The notes: generated from the sequence alone by a model not told the origin. Numbered from the stretch's first letter, positions 26,974 to 36,473 are shown. The stretch is 41,339 bases of DNA from Bacteroidia bacterium (GCA_017640445.1 JAEPQQ010000028.1:1-41339), one strand, 5' to 3'. Made by a program: numbers and translations.

Positions 26974-27160
26974 TAGCCATTTTAGTTTGTTTTAGGCAAG
27001 CCCTGAGCAGCGATGTTTGGGGCTCGTTTTGGTCTTAAGCTGCTTGATGAGCTTGATTGGGTTTTTTCTCCATGCGTCCTTGATGTTCGAATGGCAGGGT
27101 GTAAGGATTATATTTGACCCAACCACATGAGGACTCTGGTCGTCAGAATAAAAAAGATTT

Positions 27161-27508
27161 ATGAATATCAAGACGTTGTTGCTAGGCCTATTTCTATTCT
27201 CAGCATTTGGGCTGAAGGCATTTACAGAGTATCCGGTAATTGGCACGTATGGTGTCTCCAATAATGATGCTTCCTCCATAGAATTGGTTTTAAATTCCGA
27301 CTCAACGTTCACCTATCAGGATTTTTCTGACCCACAGAATCGGGTAGAGGTTAAAGGTACCTGGACCGAAAAGGGAGGTAAGGTGAAGTTACATGGAGAT
27401 ATGGCCTCGAACCAGTTTCACAGTGTCTGGAAGATCAAACAAAATGGTTCAGTCGCTACTTCACGGAAGGGGTTGAATTTTTACCGCATTTGCCGTAAAG
27501 AATCCTAG
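27161..27508 (+). CDS. Small secreted protein of unknown function
   Basis: The 115-residue protein has a signal peptide (residues ~1-21) and a small beta-rich domain. The pattern IGTYGVS / LVLNSDSTFTYQDF / VEVKGTWTEKGGKVKL / FYRIC resembles the copper-resistance NlpE-like or lipocalin-like barrel fragments common in this phylum. There is no lipobox. The stop codon directly abuts the stop of the convergent decarboxylase gene. I do not recognise a function. Confidence 0.65.
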   Translation: MNIKTLLLGLFLFSAFGLKAFTEYPVIGTYGVSNNDASSIELVLNSDSTFTYQDFSDPQNRVEVKGTWTEKGGKVKLHGDMASNQFHSVWKIKQNGSVATSRKGLNFYRICRKES

Positions 27509-28888
27509 TTAAACACTGGCTTCAAATAGTGAAGCGTGTTCTTCCACAAAAGCTTCCAGAGTTCGAAAGAAATTTAGAATGTCGTCTGTATTGTGTTGTG
27601 GGTTCATGGTCACGAGTCGGATGAACTCTTCATCGCGAAATGACCCATATCCAACAAGCAAGGTAGAATGTTCATACAACAGCGTGCATAGCTGTCTGGC
27701 CGGTATCGACTTGTAATTGAAACAGATTGAAATCGAGTTTTTAAAGCTGTATACCGTATAGTCAGGGTTGTTGGACACGTACCTGAAAGCAGTATCAGCA
27801 AGTTCAAACTGTTTGTCTACCTGTTTTTCAAGCCCATTCGTTCCCACTTGCTTCCATAAGGTCCAGAATTTAAGCGCGTCGTTTCGCTTTCCGCACTGCA
27901 GGGAGGTCTTTCCAAGATTAAACTCATCGTGGTCGGTTTGATAAAGATACTCGGCTTCGTTGGAAAAAGATTGGTGTAAGTGGCTTGCATTTTTTACCAA
28001 TAAAATAGAGCAGGTTAGAGGAACATTAAGCATCTTATGCGCATTGAAGCTAAACGAATCAACGTGTTCGATACCATTGATCAAATGTTTATGCGTTTTG
28101 CTTAACAATACAGAGCCACAATAGGCACCATCTACATGGAGCCAAACATCGTGTTGCTTGCAAATTTTACTAATCGCATCGATGGGATCAAATGCCCCAA
28201 GAACTGTAGTCCCAGCGGTAGCGTTAACCAGGACTGGTGTAAACCCGTTCTCAACATCTTCCTTGATCGCCTCTTCGAGAAGGTCAACTCGCATTCTACC
28301 TAAGTCGTCAGCTTTAATCTTACGGACGTTCTCTCTTCCAATGCCAGAGAAACTCGCATTTTTTGAAACACTATAGTGAGACTCGGCTGAGGTGTAAACC
28401 GTCATTTTGGCTCTAACGCCTTGAGTCTGAATCTTAGTGCCTGCTGAGTCACGCGCCATCAAGAGACCCATGAAATTTGCCAGAGAACCACCTGTGGCAA
28501 TGGTTCCTCCTGATTCTCTATCCCACCCAACATAGTTGCATAGTTTTTCTACAATCACCTTTTCAACGCCAATCATTGGGCCAGCCGCTTTGTAGGTATA
28601 CATACTGTTATTCAACACCGTAGCCATAAGGTCGCCGAGCACAGCTTTTTCATTTCTTCCTCCAAAAAGCTGGTTGAAAAACCCCTTTGTAGCGGTACGT
28701 GTAGTACGAAAAACCAGGTCTTTGAATAAAGCTCTAAATGTTTGGTTATCCACGCCATCTTCAGAGAGATCGAGATCCAGAGTGTCGAATAATTCATCTG
28801 AAGGCAAATGTTGCGCTACCGGATTAACGACCTCGTCTTCTATAAGTTCCTGAACAAGGGTATTAAAATGCGATAAAGTATCGTGCAT
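27509..28888 (-). CDS. PLP-dependent amino-acid decarboxylase (group II, glutamate/aromatic/diaminobutyrate type)
   Basis: The 459-residue cytosolic enzyme shows the group II decarboxylase order. It has GGTIATGGSLANFMGLLMAR, the His stacking on PLP in ESHYSVSKN, LVNATAGTTVLGAFDP, the Asp contacting the pyridine nitrogen in LHVDGAYCGS and the PLP lysine K285 in FSFNAHKMLNVP. It decarboxylates an amino acid to an amine. The substrate (glutamate, 2,4-diaminobutyrate, aromatic or cysteine sulfinate) cannot be fixed by eye. There is no antiporter gene nearby, so a simple acid-resistance module is unlikely. It is transcribed alone, away from the TPP-riboswitch gene. Confidence 0.9.
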   Translation of the reverse strand: MHDTLSHFNTLVQELIEDEVVNPVAQHLPSDELFDTLDLDLSEDGVDNQTFRALFKDLVFRTTRTATKGFFNQLFGGRNEKAVLGDLMATVLNNSMYTYKAAGPMIGVEKVIVEKLCNYVGWDRESGGTIATGGSLANFMGLLMARDSAGTKIQTQGVRAKMTVYTSAESHYSVSKNASFSGIGRENVRKIKADDLGRMRVDLLEEAIKEDVENGFTPVLVNATAGTTVLGAFDPIDAISKICKQHDVWLHVDGAYCGSVLLSKTHKHLINGIEHVDSFSFNAHKMLNVPLTCSILLVKNASHLHQSFSNEAEYLYQTDHDEFNLGKTSLQCGKRNDALKFWTLWKQVGTNGLEKQVDKQFELADTAFRYVSNNPDYTVYSFKNSISICFNYKSIPARQLCTLLYEHSTLLVGYGSFRDEEFIRLVTMNPQHNTDDILNFFRTLEAFVEEHASLFEASV

Positions 28889-29032
28889 GAGATATATGTT
28901 TTATGTTGGAAGTTAAAGGGGATGAACAACCATAGGCATTTTTAGGCGGAAATAACAGTGACCTTGATAACCCTGCATAACTTTTTGGTATAATAAGCTC
29001 TCAATAGATAGTCTTGATAACACTGATTTCTA

Positions 29033-29063
29033 TTCGGTCAATTCAACAAGTTAGTTAGCTTTG
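29033..29063 (+). promoter_or_regulatory. Predicted promoter of the TPP-riboswitch/TonB receptor transcript
   Basis: TAGCTTTG (29056-29063) matches TAnnTTTG exactly, with TTCG 19 bp upstream (29033-29036). Transcription would start near 29070, right at the beginning of the riboswitch. Confidence 0.6.
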
Positions 29064-29070
29064 CACCATC

Positions 29071-29150
29071 TAAAGGGGTGCTGACAAACTTCGGTTTGTC
29101 GGCTGAGATGATACCCGAAGAACCTGATGCAGGTAATGCTGCCGTAGGGA
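29071..29150 (+). ncRNA. TPP riboswitch (THI element)
   Basis: The conserved core is unmistakable. AAAGGGGTGCT begins the element, a variable stem (GACAAACTTCGGTTTGTC) follows, then GGCTGAGATGATACCC and GAACCTGATGCAGGTAATGC, ending in GCCGTAGGGA. It binds thiamin pyrophosphate in the nascent mRNA and normally lowers expression of the gene behind it. The downstream hairpin TCCTGT (29173-29178) / ACAGGA (29191-29196) ends at the ATG (29197). It may be the expression platform that hides the translation start. Confidence 0.96.
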
Positions 29151-29196
29151 TATACAGATCGTATCACTCGACTCCTGTTATTAAAAAAATACAGGA

Positions 29197-31647
29197 ATGA
29201 AGAAAACATGTTTACTCATTTTTATGGTATTCGCAGCCAGGCTGTGTTACGCCCAATTGAACCTATCTGGTACAATTACAGACCAAGTGTCAAACGACTC
29301 AATTGAGTCGGCCTTTTTAAAACTAACGAACAGTCAAAACCACTATGAAACGTACTCTGAACAGGATGGAAGCTTCAACATAGAGTCGATTCAAAGTGGG
29401 ACGTATACACTTAGTGTCTCACACATTGGGTTTAAAGTGGCTGTTATGAAGCTTAACTTATCCAAGACACAAACCATAAGTGTTAAACTGGAAAGGGAGT
29501 CGGCTTTTTTGGATGCAGCGATTATTTCATCGATTCGTGCCCGTAACACCACACCGTCTACATTTACGAATATTGATCAGGAAACTATTCAGAACCTGGA
29601 TCAGTCGAAGGATTTTCCATTTCTGTTAAACACTACTCCATCTACGGTAGTCTCTTCTGACGCAGGAAACGGAGTGGGGTACACCGGCATTCGTGTAAGA
29701 GGTATCGACCCTACCCGGGTGAATATCACTATCAATGGAATTCCATTGAACGATGGAGAGAGTCAGGGGACTTTTTGGGTGAACCTTCCGGATTTGGCTT
29801 CTTCTACACAAAGCGTTCAGATTCAGCGAGGAGTTGGAGCCTCCACGAATGGTGCGGCTGCTTTCGGAGCCAGTGTTAATGTGCGCACAAATGATATTCC
29901 AAAGGAAAAGTATGCCAAGGCGGTCTTTGCAGCAGGAAGTTTTGGAACTTTCCGAACCAGTTTGTCTTATGGCTCTGGCAGGTTAAAGAACAACTGGGCG
30001 TTTCAACTTCGGGGAAGTGTTATAGAAAGTGAAGGCTTTATTGACCGAGCGAGTTCAGACCTGAAGTCGGCAAACATTGGTATTGCCAAATACTGGAAGA
30101 AGTCTGTATTCAAGACGAATATTTTACTTGGAACAGAACGGACGTATCAGGCCTGGAACGGGATTCCTCAGCCTAAGTTTCGTGGAGATCAAGCGGAACT
30201 TACTCGGTACATAAATCAACTTTGGATTGCAGGAGAAGACCTGGAAAATCTCCAAAACTCGAACAGCAATACATACAACTTTTACACGTATGAGAACGAG
30301 GTAGACAATTATACGCAGAATCATTATCAGTTTTTCTACGACCATGATTTCTCCAAGTACCTAAAATTTAATTCAGCGGCATATGTAACCACGGGTAAGG
30401 GGTATTTCGAGCAGTTTAAGGCAGGAGAAACTTTGGCGGATTATGGTATTCCAAATGAGATTGTAGGAACAGATACCAATACGGAGGCTGACCTTGTTAG
30501 GCGCAGATGGTTAGACAATACATTAACAGGTGGTCTGGCAAGTTTAAGCTACGAAAAGCGAAAATTAAGCGTAGTAATTGGAAGTGGATACAGTGTTTAC
30601 AATGGGCGTCATTTTGGAGAAGCAATCGCCACCGAGTTTACCAATTACGAGGCCTTAAATACAATTTACTATGATAATGACGCCACCAAAACTGATGGTA
30701 ATGTATACGCTAAGGTTAAGTACAAATGGAACAACTTTATACCGTATGTCGATTTGCAGTTCCGGATATTGAACTATCAATTTGAAGGTTTGGACAACAC
30801 TCTGGAGTTTGTTAACCATGAGGTTAGGTACAACTTTTTTAATCCAAAAGCTGGCCTGACGTATTTGCACCGCAATAGTTCGTTTTATGCGATGTATGCC
30901 ATTGGTAACCGAGAGCCTGTTCGGGATGATTTCAGAGACAACAAACCCAGCGATTGGCCCGTGCACGAGCATCTACAAAACGTGGAAGTGGGTTATCGAT
31001 TTAGCAAAGGACGAAGTAGGCTAAACGTCAATCTATACGATATGACCTACGACAACCAGCTGGTTTTGACCGGCGCTGTAAACGATGTTGGAGAGGCAGT
31101 ACGCGTGAATGTGGATGACAGTTACCGACGTGGAGTGGAAGTTGATTTTCAGGTTCCATTAGGAGAGAAACTTCAATTTGGCGGAAATGCAACCTTGTCG
31201 GAAAACAAGATTGCCAGTTTTACAGAGTTTGTAGGGGAATGGGACGACGATTTTGAGGTGTTGGCATTTGAGCACACAAATACAGACATATCGTTTTCTC
31301 CCTCAGTTATTGCTGCGGCAATGGCCGGTTATAAGATTAACAAAAATTGGGTGTTCGACGTGTTTGGAAAGTACGTGGGTGATCAATACCTCGACAATAC
31401 ACAAAATGAAGGTAGAAAGTTAGATGCTTTTACTAATGTTGACGTGTCGTTGAAATACACGAATGCCGCCATTGAGGGCATAAAGGAGTTAACAATGGGC
31501 GTATATCTCAATAATGTGTTAAACTCGTTTTATGCGCCTAATGGTTACACGTTTGGAGGCATTCTGAATGGTCAGCGGGCAAACTTCAATTACGTTTATC
31601 CGATGGCCGGCCGAAATGTAATGTTTAAAGCAAGCATACTTTTTTAG
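29197..31647 (+). CDS. TonB-dependent receptor, probable thiamin (or precursor) importer
   Basis: This 816-residue outer-membrane receptor has a signal peptide (~1-19) and a carboxypeptidase-regulatory-like beta-sandwich (~22-105, GTITDQVSNDSIESAFL). A plug domain follows (~115-230, GIRVRGIDPTRVNITINGIPLNDGES without the usual SusC signature), then a 22-strand barrel ending FKASILF. No SusD partner lies next to it, so it is not a SusC-type glycan transporter. The TPP riboswitch directly upstream indicates that thiamin or one of its precursors is the cargo, as reported for a thiamin receptor in Bacteroides. It has its own promoter and seems to be monocistronic. Confidence 0.93.
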   Translation: MKKTCLLIFMVFAARLCYAQLNLSGTITDQVSNDSIESAFLKLTNSQNHYETYSEQDGSFNIESIQSGTYTLSVSHIGFKVAVMKLNLSKTQTISVKLERESAFLDAAIISSIRARNTTPSTFTNIDQETIQNLDQSKDFPFLLNTTPSTVVSSDAGNGVGYTGIRVRGIDPTRVNITINGIPLNDGESQGTFWVNLPDLASSTQSVQIQRGVGASTNGAAAFGASVNVRTNDIPKEKYAKAVFAAGSFGTFRTSLSYGSGRLKNNWAFQLRGSVIESEGFIDRASSDLKSANIGIAKYWKKSVFKTNILLGTERTYQAWNGIPQPKFRGDQAELTRYINQLWIAGEDLENLQNSNSNTYNFYTYENEVDNYTQNHYQFFYDHDFSKYLKFNSAAYVTTGKGYFEQFKAGETLADYGIPNEIVGTDTNTEADLVRRRWLDNTLTGGLASLSYEKRKLSVVIGSGYSVYNGRHFGEAIATEFTNYEALNTIYYDNDATKTDGNVYAKVKYKWNNFIPYVDLQFRILNYQFEGLDNTLEFVNHEVRYNFFNPKAGLTYLHRNSSFYAMYAIGNREPVRDDFRDNKPSDWPVHEHLQNVEVGYRFSKGRSRLNVNLYDMTYDNQLVLTGAVNDVGEAVRVNVDDSYRRGVEVDFQVPLGEKLQFGGNATLSENKIASFTEFVGEWDDDFEVLAFEHTNTDISFSPSVIAAAMAGYKINKNWVFDVFGKYVGDQYLDNTQNEGRKLDAFTNVDVSLKYTNAAIEGIKELTMGVYLNNVLNSFYAPNGYTFGGILNGQRANFNYVYPMAGRNVMFKASILF

Positions 31648-31677
31648 CCCGATAGATCGCGCTTTTTTGTAACCTTG
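31642..31677 (+). promoter_or_regulatory. Possible promoter of the small membrane-protein gene
   Basis: TAACCTTG (31670-31677) matches TAnnTTTG with one mismatch, and a T-rich -33-like segment (31642-31647) lies about 22 bp upstream. The next ATG is at 31695. Confidence 0.3.
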
Positions 31678-31694
31678 TACAAAAATTACGTACA

Positions 31695-32141
31695 ATGGAA
31701 AAAGGAATGTTACATGCCCACTCCTGGCTTCGATGGGTGCTGCTGATTATTGCACTGCTGGCAATTGTTAGTGCAATTGCAGGTTGGTTGGGTAAGAAAC
31801 CCTATACGAAAACGCATAATCGTCTCGCCTTGTTTTTGACAATCTCTGCTGATCTTCAGTTATTGATTGGCTTGGTACTGTACTTTTTCGTTAGTGCCAT
31901 TACGAAAACTGCGTTTCAGGATTTTGGAGCTGCTATGAAGAATCCGGAGATTCGATTTTATGCGGTGGAACATATCTTGGTAATGATCATAGGCATTGCC
32001 CTTTTCCATATAGGGAAGGTGAAGGCCAAAAAAGCAGATTCAGATGTGCAGAAACACAAGATCTCTGCCATTTATTATGGGATTGGTCTTTTATTGATTC
32101 TATCTCGTATTCCATGGGAGTCAGGTAGGCTTGGCTTCTAG
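31695..32141 (+). CDS. Four-helix small membrane protein, cytochrome b-like
   Basis: The 148-residue protein has four hydrophobic helices (~11-30, 42-66, 86-104, 123-140). Its His residues sit at or near helix ends (LHAHSWLRW at the start, VEHILVM in helix 3, FHIGK after it). Short proteins of this type are often labelled cytochrome b-like in Bacteroidota genomes. Haem binding is not proven here and no CxxCH is present. Its neighbours give no clue. A strong bidirectional terminator follows. Confidence 0.6.
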   Translation: MEKGMLHAHSWLRWVLLIIALLAIVSAIAGWLGKKPYTKTHNRLALFLTISADLQLLIGLVLYFFVSAITKTAFQDFGAAMKNPEIRFYAVEHILVMIIGIALFHIGKVKAKKADSDVQKHKISAIYYGIGLLLILSRIPWESGRLGF

Positions 32142-32156
32142 GAAAGGGAAAATGAT

Positions 32157-32191
32157 AAAAAAGGCAGTCATCATCGATGGCTGCCTTTTTT
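32157..32191. terminator. Bidirectional Rho-independent terminator
   Basis: AAAAAAGGCAG (32157-32167) pairs with CTGCCTTTTTT (32181-32191). The stem extends inward by about four pairs, including one wobble. The A6/T6 ends make it functional for both the plus-strand membrane protein and the minus-strand dinB-dnaE operon. Confidence 0.85.
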
Positions 32192-32225
32192 GTTACAGTC
32201 GTTTATTTGTGAGAATACATCAACG

Positions 32226-35192
32226 CTACGCCTCCACAAGCAACTTTGTATACATAATCTGTTTCATTTTGTGGACCTCTATGGTGTAGTGTTCATGGTC
32301 GGAGGTAATGCGACCGAATAAGGTGTAAATGCCTTTACCTTTAAATTTATAGTACTTCATGCTGTTGGGGAAGTGAACCGAATCAAAGAAGTTGCCTTCC
32401 CGATCCATTAGTGTTCCAAACATCATTTCCTGAGAAACTTTGCCCCTGGTTGTGGTTCGTTTCCGATGTACCAGATAACCAACGATTTTTACAGACTTAC
32501 CTTCATGCTGAGCAAACGAACTGGAACAAATGGAACCCTGTAACTCCTCCTGATCAATAAGCTCAAAAGGAGAACATAAAGGGAAGCCGAAGTTCTCAAT
32601 CTCATCGTATGAATCTTCATTGAGCATAGGCGACAAAGTGGGGATTTCGACCTTTTTTGTTGCGGTAAAGTCAAAGAGCGATGCATGATTTTGGACTTTC
32701 TTTTTATCTCCACCCAGAATGAAGTGCGCTTTCCACAACAACCATGTTTTTTCCTTTTTGGTAAAGGCAAACGCGTTAGATCGAATAAGAACAATGAGCA
32801 TTTCAAGGCTAATGGGAATGCGATTAATGAAGTCTTCAAGATCTCGGAACACGCCATAGTTCTGGCGGTTAGCCAGGAAATCAGAAGTGATTGACGAGTC
32901 AAGATTTTTAATGTGTTGAAAACCCAGAATAATGGTTTTTCCTTCGATACGTGTTAGGTAATTGGCACGATTAACACAGGGGGAGGTTACGGTTGCACCA
33001 TGGAGACGAGCTTCCTGAAGGTAGTGTTCGGTGCTATAAAAACCACCAAAATTATTGATGGTGGCCACCATATATTCGAGGGGGTAGTAGGCTTTAAGAT
33101 AAAGACTTTGATAGCTTTCTACTGCATAACTGGCTGAATGACCTTTAGCAAAGGCATAGTTGGCAAAACTTTCAATTTGACGCCATATTTCGGTAGTAAG
33201 TTCAATAGGATAGTTCTTTTTTTCACAGTTGGAGTAGAACTTGTCTTTGACCTCCATAAATTCGGGTCGTTCGCGAAACTTCCAGCTCATGCCCCTTCTC
33301 AGTTTATCTGACTCCTCCAAGGTGAGCCCTGCGAAATAGTGGGCAACTTTTAACACATCCTCCTGATAAACCATTACGCCATAAGTCTCATTAAGTATTT
33401 CGCCTAAAACGGGATGGGTTGCAGCACGGGCAGCAGGATTTCTGTGTCGTTTGATGTATTCCTGCATCATTCCACTATGAGAAACACCAGGTCGTATAAT
33501 GGAACTGGCTGCTACAAGACCTTTATAATCGTCAACTTCCAGTTTTTTCATTAAACCACGCATCGCAGGACTTTCAACATAAAAGCACCCAATGGAGCGT
33601 GCCGTTCGTAAGATGTCTTTTACTTTCTCATCTTTCTTGAATCGTTCTACATCATCTATATCGATGGGTGGGTCGTTGGGATTGTTCACCCGTATAACTT
33701 CCAGTGCATCTTTTATTTTTCCAAGCCCCCGTTGTCCCAGTATATCATACTTGTGTATGCCTACATCTTCGGCAATATGCATATCAAAGTGAGTGGTAGG
33801 GAATCCTTTGGGTGGCAGACTGGTAGCGCCAAAATAGGTAATTGGTTTTTCGGTAATTACAATACCGCTCGAATGGATGCTAAGGTAGTTTGGAAGACCG
33901 TGAATATAATGACTGTACTGATAGGTAAGTCGTGCAATTTGGTCAAGATCTTTTATATGTTCAACTCGTTGGAGTGCTTTAATTTCGGCACCTGGAAGCC
34001 CTAAGACTTTCCCGATTTCCCGAAGCACCGATCGTTGTTGAAAGGTAACAAAGGAACCCAACAGAGCTGTGTTTTCATAGGTGTTGAATATGAACTGAGT
34101 TACGTCGTTTCGGTCTTTCCAGGAAAAGTCAACATCAAAGTCAGGAGGCGATTTACGGTTAGGGTTGATAAATCGCTCAAAGTAAAGGTCCAGTTCAATT
34201 GGGTTTACGTTGGTGATTTTCAATAAATAAGCAACCAGGCTATTGGAGCCGCTCCCACGACCTACGTAAAAATACCCTTTACTGCGTGCATATTGTACAA
34301 TAGAGTGGTTAATCAGAAAATAGGGAACGAAGTTGCACTGTTGAATTACACGAAGTTCTTTTTCGAGTCGTTGTAGGATTTCCGGTGTAATGTTATTTCC
34401 AAAGCGATAGCTTAAACCTTCTTGCGCCAGAGTGTGCAGCAATTGATAGTCTTCTTCTTCGCTTTTGGTAAAACGTTCTTTGTTTTGCGTTGTGCCTTTT
34501 AGATTGAATTCGAATGACGCGGTGCAACGGTCCAGAAGGCTTTGCGCATTTTTGATTAAGAAGGAATATCCCGAGTACGCCTGTTCTACTTCGTCGGGTT
34601 GATAAAAACGGTGGTTGAGTATGCCATATTCATTGGTGGAAAGTCGGCTGAGCAGTAAGTTGTTGTCAATGGCCCGCAATAATCGATGTGCGTTGAAGTC
34701 ACGCTTATTTCGAAAACTAACGGTGTGAAGGGCGACGCACTTTTCCTGAGTCCATTTGCGTTTATACCGTAAATTCCAGGCAATCATTTCGGGCAGAGAT
34801 ACACCAATGTATTCATGTGCTGCCAGTGTACGATCGGGAGCATTTTCGAGCGGATAGATAATAAAAACCTCATCCATATATGGTGCTTCACTCGGAATAT
34901 CTTCCTTGGTTTTTAACAGCTTGGATAAATAGGAGTTGATGTGTTGAAATCCATTGTTAGAGCGAGCCAACGCTACATACTGTTGTTTGGCCCCATTACG
35001 AAAATCAACACCCAGTACGACGTTGATGCCTCGTTTTTGGGCTTCCATTGCATAGTACAGGCTACCCGATGTGCTGTTAATATCAGTTAGAGCGAGCTGC
35101 CTTACTCCATGCTTTTCTGCTTCATCCAACAAGTCAGTGGGCGATAGCGTTCCATATTTAAAGCTGTAATAGGAGTGGCAATTGAGGTACAT
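32226..35192 (-). CDS. DnaE-type DNA polymerase III alpha subunit, DnaE2-like (error-prone)
   Basis: The 988-residue family C polymerase starts with a PHP domain whose metal site is eroded: NCHSYYS instead of HxHS (N4), and TDIN instead of TDH (I38). A finger/palm region follows with catalytic D353 and D355 (PPDFDVDF) and D483 (KYDILG). After that come the helix-hairpin-helix-like region and a C-terminal OB fold (KSVKIVGYLVHRKRTTTRGK). It is shorter than replicative DnaE (about 1,160 residues) and close to DnaE2 in layout. It lies 8 bp after dinB in the same direction, which suggests co-expression for translesion synthesis. The loss of PHP metal ligands implies no proofreading by that domain. 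No imuA/imuB or lexA gene is present. Confidence 0.9.
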   Translation of the reverse strand: MYLNCHSYYSFKYGTLSPTDLLDEAEKHGVRQLALTDINSTSGSLYYAMEAQKRGINVVLGVDFRNGAKQQYVALARSNNGFQHINSYLSKLLKTKEDIPSEAPYMDEVFIIYPLENAPDRTLAAHEYIGVSLPEMIAWNLRYKRKWTQEKCVALHTVSFRNKRDFNAHRLLRAIDNNLLLSRLSTNEYGILNHRFYQPDEVEQAYSGYSFLIKNAQSLLDRCTASFEFNLKGTTQNKERFTKSEEEDYQLLHTLAQEGLSYRFGNNITPEILQRLEKELRVIQQCNFVPYFLINHSIVQYARSKGYFYVGRGSGSNSLVAYLLKITNVNPIELDLYFERFINPNRKSPPDFDVDFSWKDRNDVTQFIFNTYENTALLGSFVTFQQRSVLREIGKVLGLPGAEIKALQRVEHIKDLDQIARLTYQYSHYIHGLPNYLSIHSSGIVITEKPITYFGATSLPPKGFPTTHFDMHIAEDVGIHKYDILGQRGLGKIKDALEVIRVNNPNDPPIDIDDVERFKKDEKVKDILRTARSIGCFYVESPAMRGLMKKLEVDDYKGLVAASSIIRPGVSHSGMMQEYIKRHRNPAARAATHPVLGEILNETYGVMVYQEDVLKVAHYFAGLTLEESDKLRRGMSWKFRERPEFMEVKDKFYSNCEKKNYPIELTTEIWRQIESFANYAFAKGHSASYAVESYQSLYLKAYYPLEYMVATINNFGGFYSTEHYLQEARLHGATVTSPCVNRANYLTRIEGKTIILGFQHIKNLDSSITSDFLANRQNYGVFRDLEDFINRIPISLEMLIVLIRSNAFAFTKKEKTWLLWKAHFILGGDKKKVQNHASLFDFTATKKVEIPTLSPMLNEDSYDEIENFGFPLCSPFELIDQEELQGSICSSSFAQHEGKSVKIVGYLVHRKRTTTRGKVSQEMMFGTLMDREGNFFDSVHFPNSMKYYKFKGKGIYTLFGRITSDHEHYTIEVHKMKQIMYTKLLVEA

Positions 35193-35200
35193 GGTTTTGT

Positions 35201-36418
35201 TTATCGGTTTCGGTGCGCAGGGACAGCGTTAGGCTCCCCACTAAATGGATTGCCGCGTCCCAGCCCGTTTATTTGCATAGCAGTACTGCGTCGTACGGCG
35301 TTGGCCCCATACCGATTTTTGATGGTATCCATTGCTTGATAGAGCTTGAGCACTTTGGAATTGTCATTGAATAAGTCTATTTGGTGTCCGCCTCCGGCAA
35401 GATCGCTTAATCGTACGCCAATCAAACGTACTCGAATACGGCGATTATACAATTGGTCAAAAATATCTTTAGCAAGTTCAATCAATGTATGATCGCAAGA
35501 AGTATATGGTATCTTTTTTTGTTTGCTAAAGGTTTGAAAATCGGCATATCGAACCTTAACTGTGATGCAGGAGGTAACCTTTTCGGCCCGTCGCAATTCG
35601 TAGGCAAGCTGTTCTACCATAGCCATTACCATACAACGTAGTTTGAATACGTCAATGGTGTCTTTTTCGAAGGTTCTCTCCGTACTGATTGATTTTTTTT
35701 CGTGGTAAGGAACAACAGGACTGTTATCAATACCGCTGGCTTTATGCCAAATGCTTTTCCCATTTTTCCCAAATGCCTTTTCCATCAACTCCAAAGGCAT
35801 ACCCTGAACAGTTTTGATTTTCCGAACACCCATACGATTGAGTAAAAACGAAGTCTTTTCTCCAATCATCGGAATTTTGTTAATAGACAAAGGAGCTAAA
35901 AATGGTTTTTCCTCTCCAAAGTCGATGTTAATCTGGTTGTTGGGTTTAGCCTCACCTGTAGCGATTTTGGATACCGTTTTATTTTTTGAAAGACCAAAAG
36001 AAATAGGTAAACCGGTTTCTTTAATAACCCGTTGACGGAGGTGACTCGCTAATTTATAACAGCCAAAAAATCGATCCATACCCGTTAGGTCCAGATAGAA
36101 CTCATCGATACTGGATTTTTCCATGATGGGTACTTCTTCACGCAGAATTTCGGTAACTACCTTGGAATATTTACTGTAAATACCCGCTTCTCCTCGTATA
36201 ACAATAGCGTGGGAACATAGCTCGCGCGCCATCTTCATGGACATACCCGAGTGCACGCCATACGCACGTGCCTCGTAACTACACGAGGCAACAACACCAC
36301 GATCGCCAGTTCCCCCCAATAAAATGGGTTTTCCTTCCAGTTTGCTATCAAGCAAGCGTTCAACAGATACGTAAAACGTATCCAAATCCATATGTACAAT
36401 ACTTCGGTTATGCGACAC
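35201..36418 (-). CDS. dinB: DNA polymerase IV (Y-family)
   Basis: The 405-residue Y-family polymerase has catalytic D11 and D13 (HMDLDTFYVSVE), with Y16 in the steric-gate position, and D105/E106 (SSIDEFYLD). The little-finger domain is followed by a QIDLF motif (residues 346-350), which fits a sliding-clamp-binding peptide. It performs translesion synthesis. It is the first gene of a two-gene operon with the DnaE2-like polymerase. In many bacteria the equivalent partner is ImuB, a catalytically dead Y-family protein; here all catalytic acids are retained. Upstream, a 10-bp palindrome TAACTAGTTA (36474-36483) might be an operator, but it does not match a damage-box consensus that I know. Confidence 0.95.
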   Translation of the reverse strand: MSHNRSIVHMDLDTFYVSVERLLDSKLEGKPILLGGTGDRGVVASCSYEARAYGVHSGMSMKMARELCSHAIVIRGEAGIYSKYSKVVTEILREEVPIMEKSSIDEFYLDLTGMDRFFGCYKLASHLRQRVIKETGLPISFGLSKNKTVSKIATGEAKPNNQINIDFGEEKPFLAPLSINKIPMIGEKTSFLLNRMGVRKIKTVQGMPLELMEKAFGKNGKSIWHKASGIDNSPVVPYHEKKSISTERTFEKDTIDVFKLRCMVMAMVEQLAYELRRAEKVTSCITVKVRYADFQTFSKQKKIPYTSCDHTLIELAKDIFDQLYNRRIRVRLIGVRLSDLAGGGHQIDLFNDNSKVLKLYQAMDTIKNRYGANAVRRSTAMQINGLGRGNPFSGEPNAVPAHRNR

Positions 36419-36473
36419 AAGTATGCTTTTTATAAAAAACGGGGAACCAAGATAGAGCTTTTTGAGCGAGAAT

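Noticed and set aside
26999..27030. Possible terminator after ssb (AGCCC/GGGCT with a long loop)
   Set aside because: The stem is only five pairs around a 16-nt loop, with a poor T tract. It is too weak to call.
26992..27312. 106-residue minus-strand open frame between ssb and the small secreted protein
   Set aside because: It overlaps the signal-peptide-bearing plus-strand gene, has no recognisable domain and lacks a promoter-like element. It is best explained as a shadow frame.
27509..28888. Glutamate-decarboxylase acid-resistance module
   Set aside because: No glutamate/GABA antiporter or glutaminase gene is nearby, and the substrate cannot be assigned from motifs.
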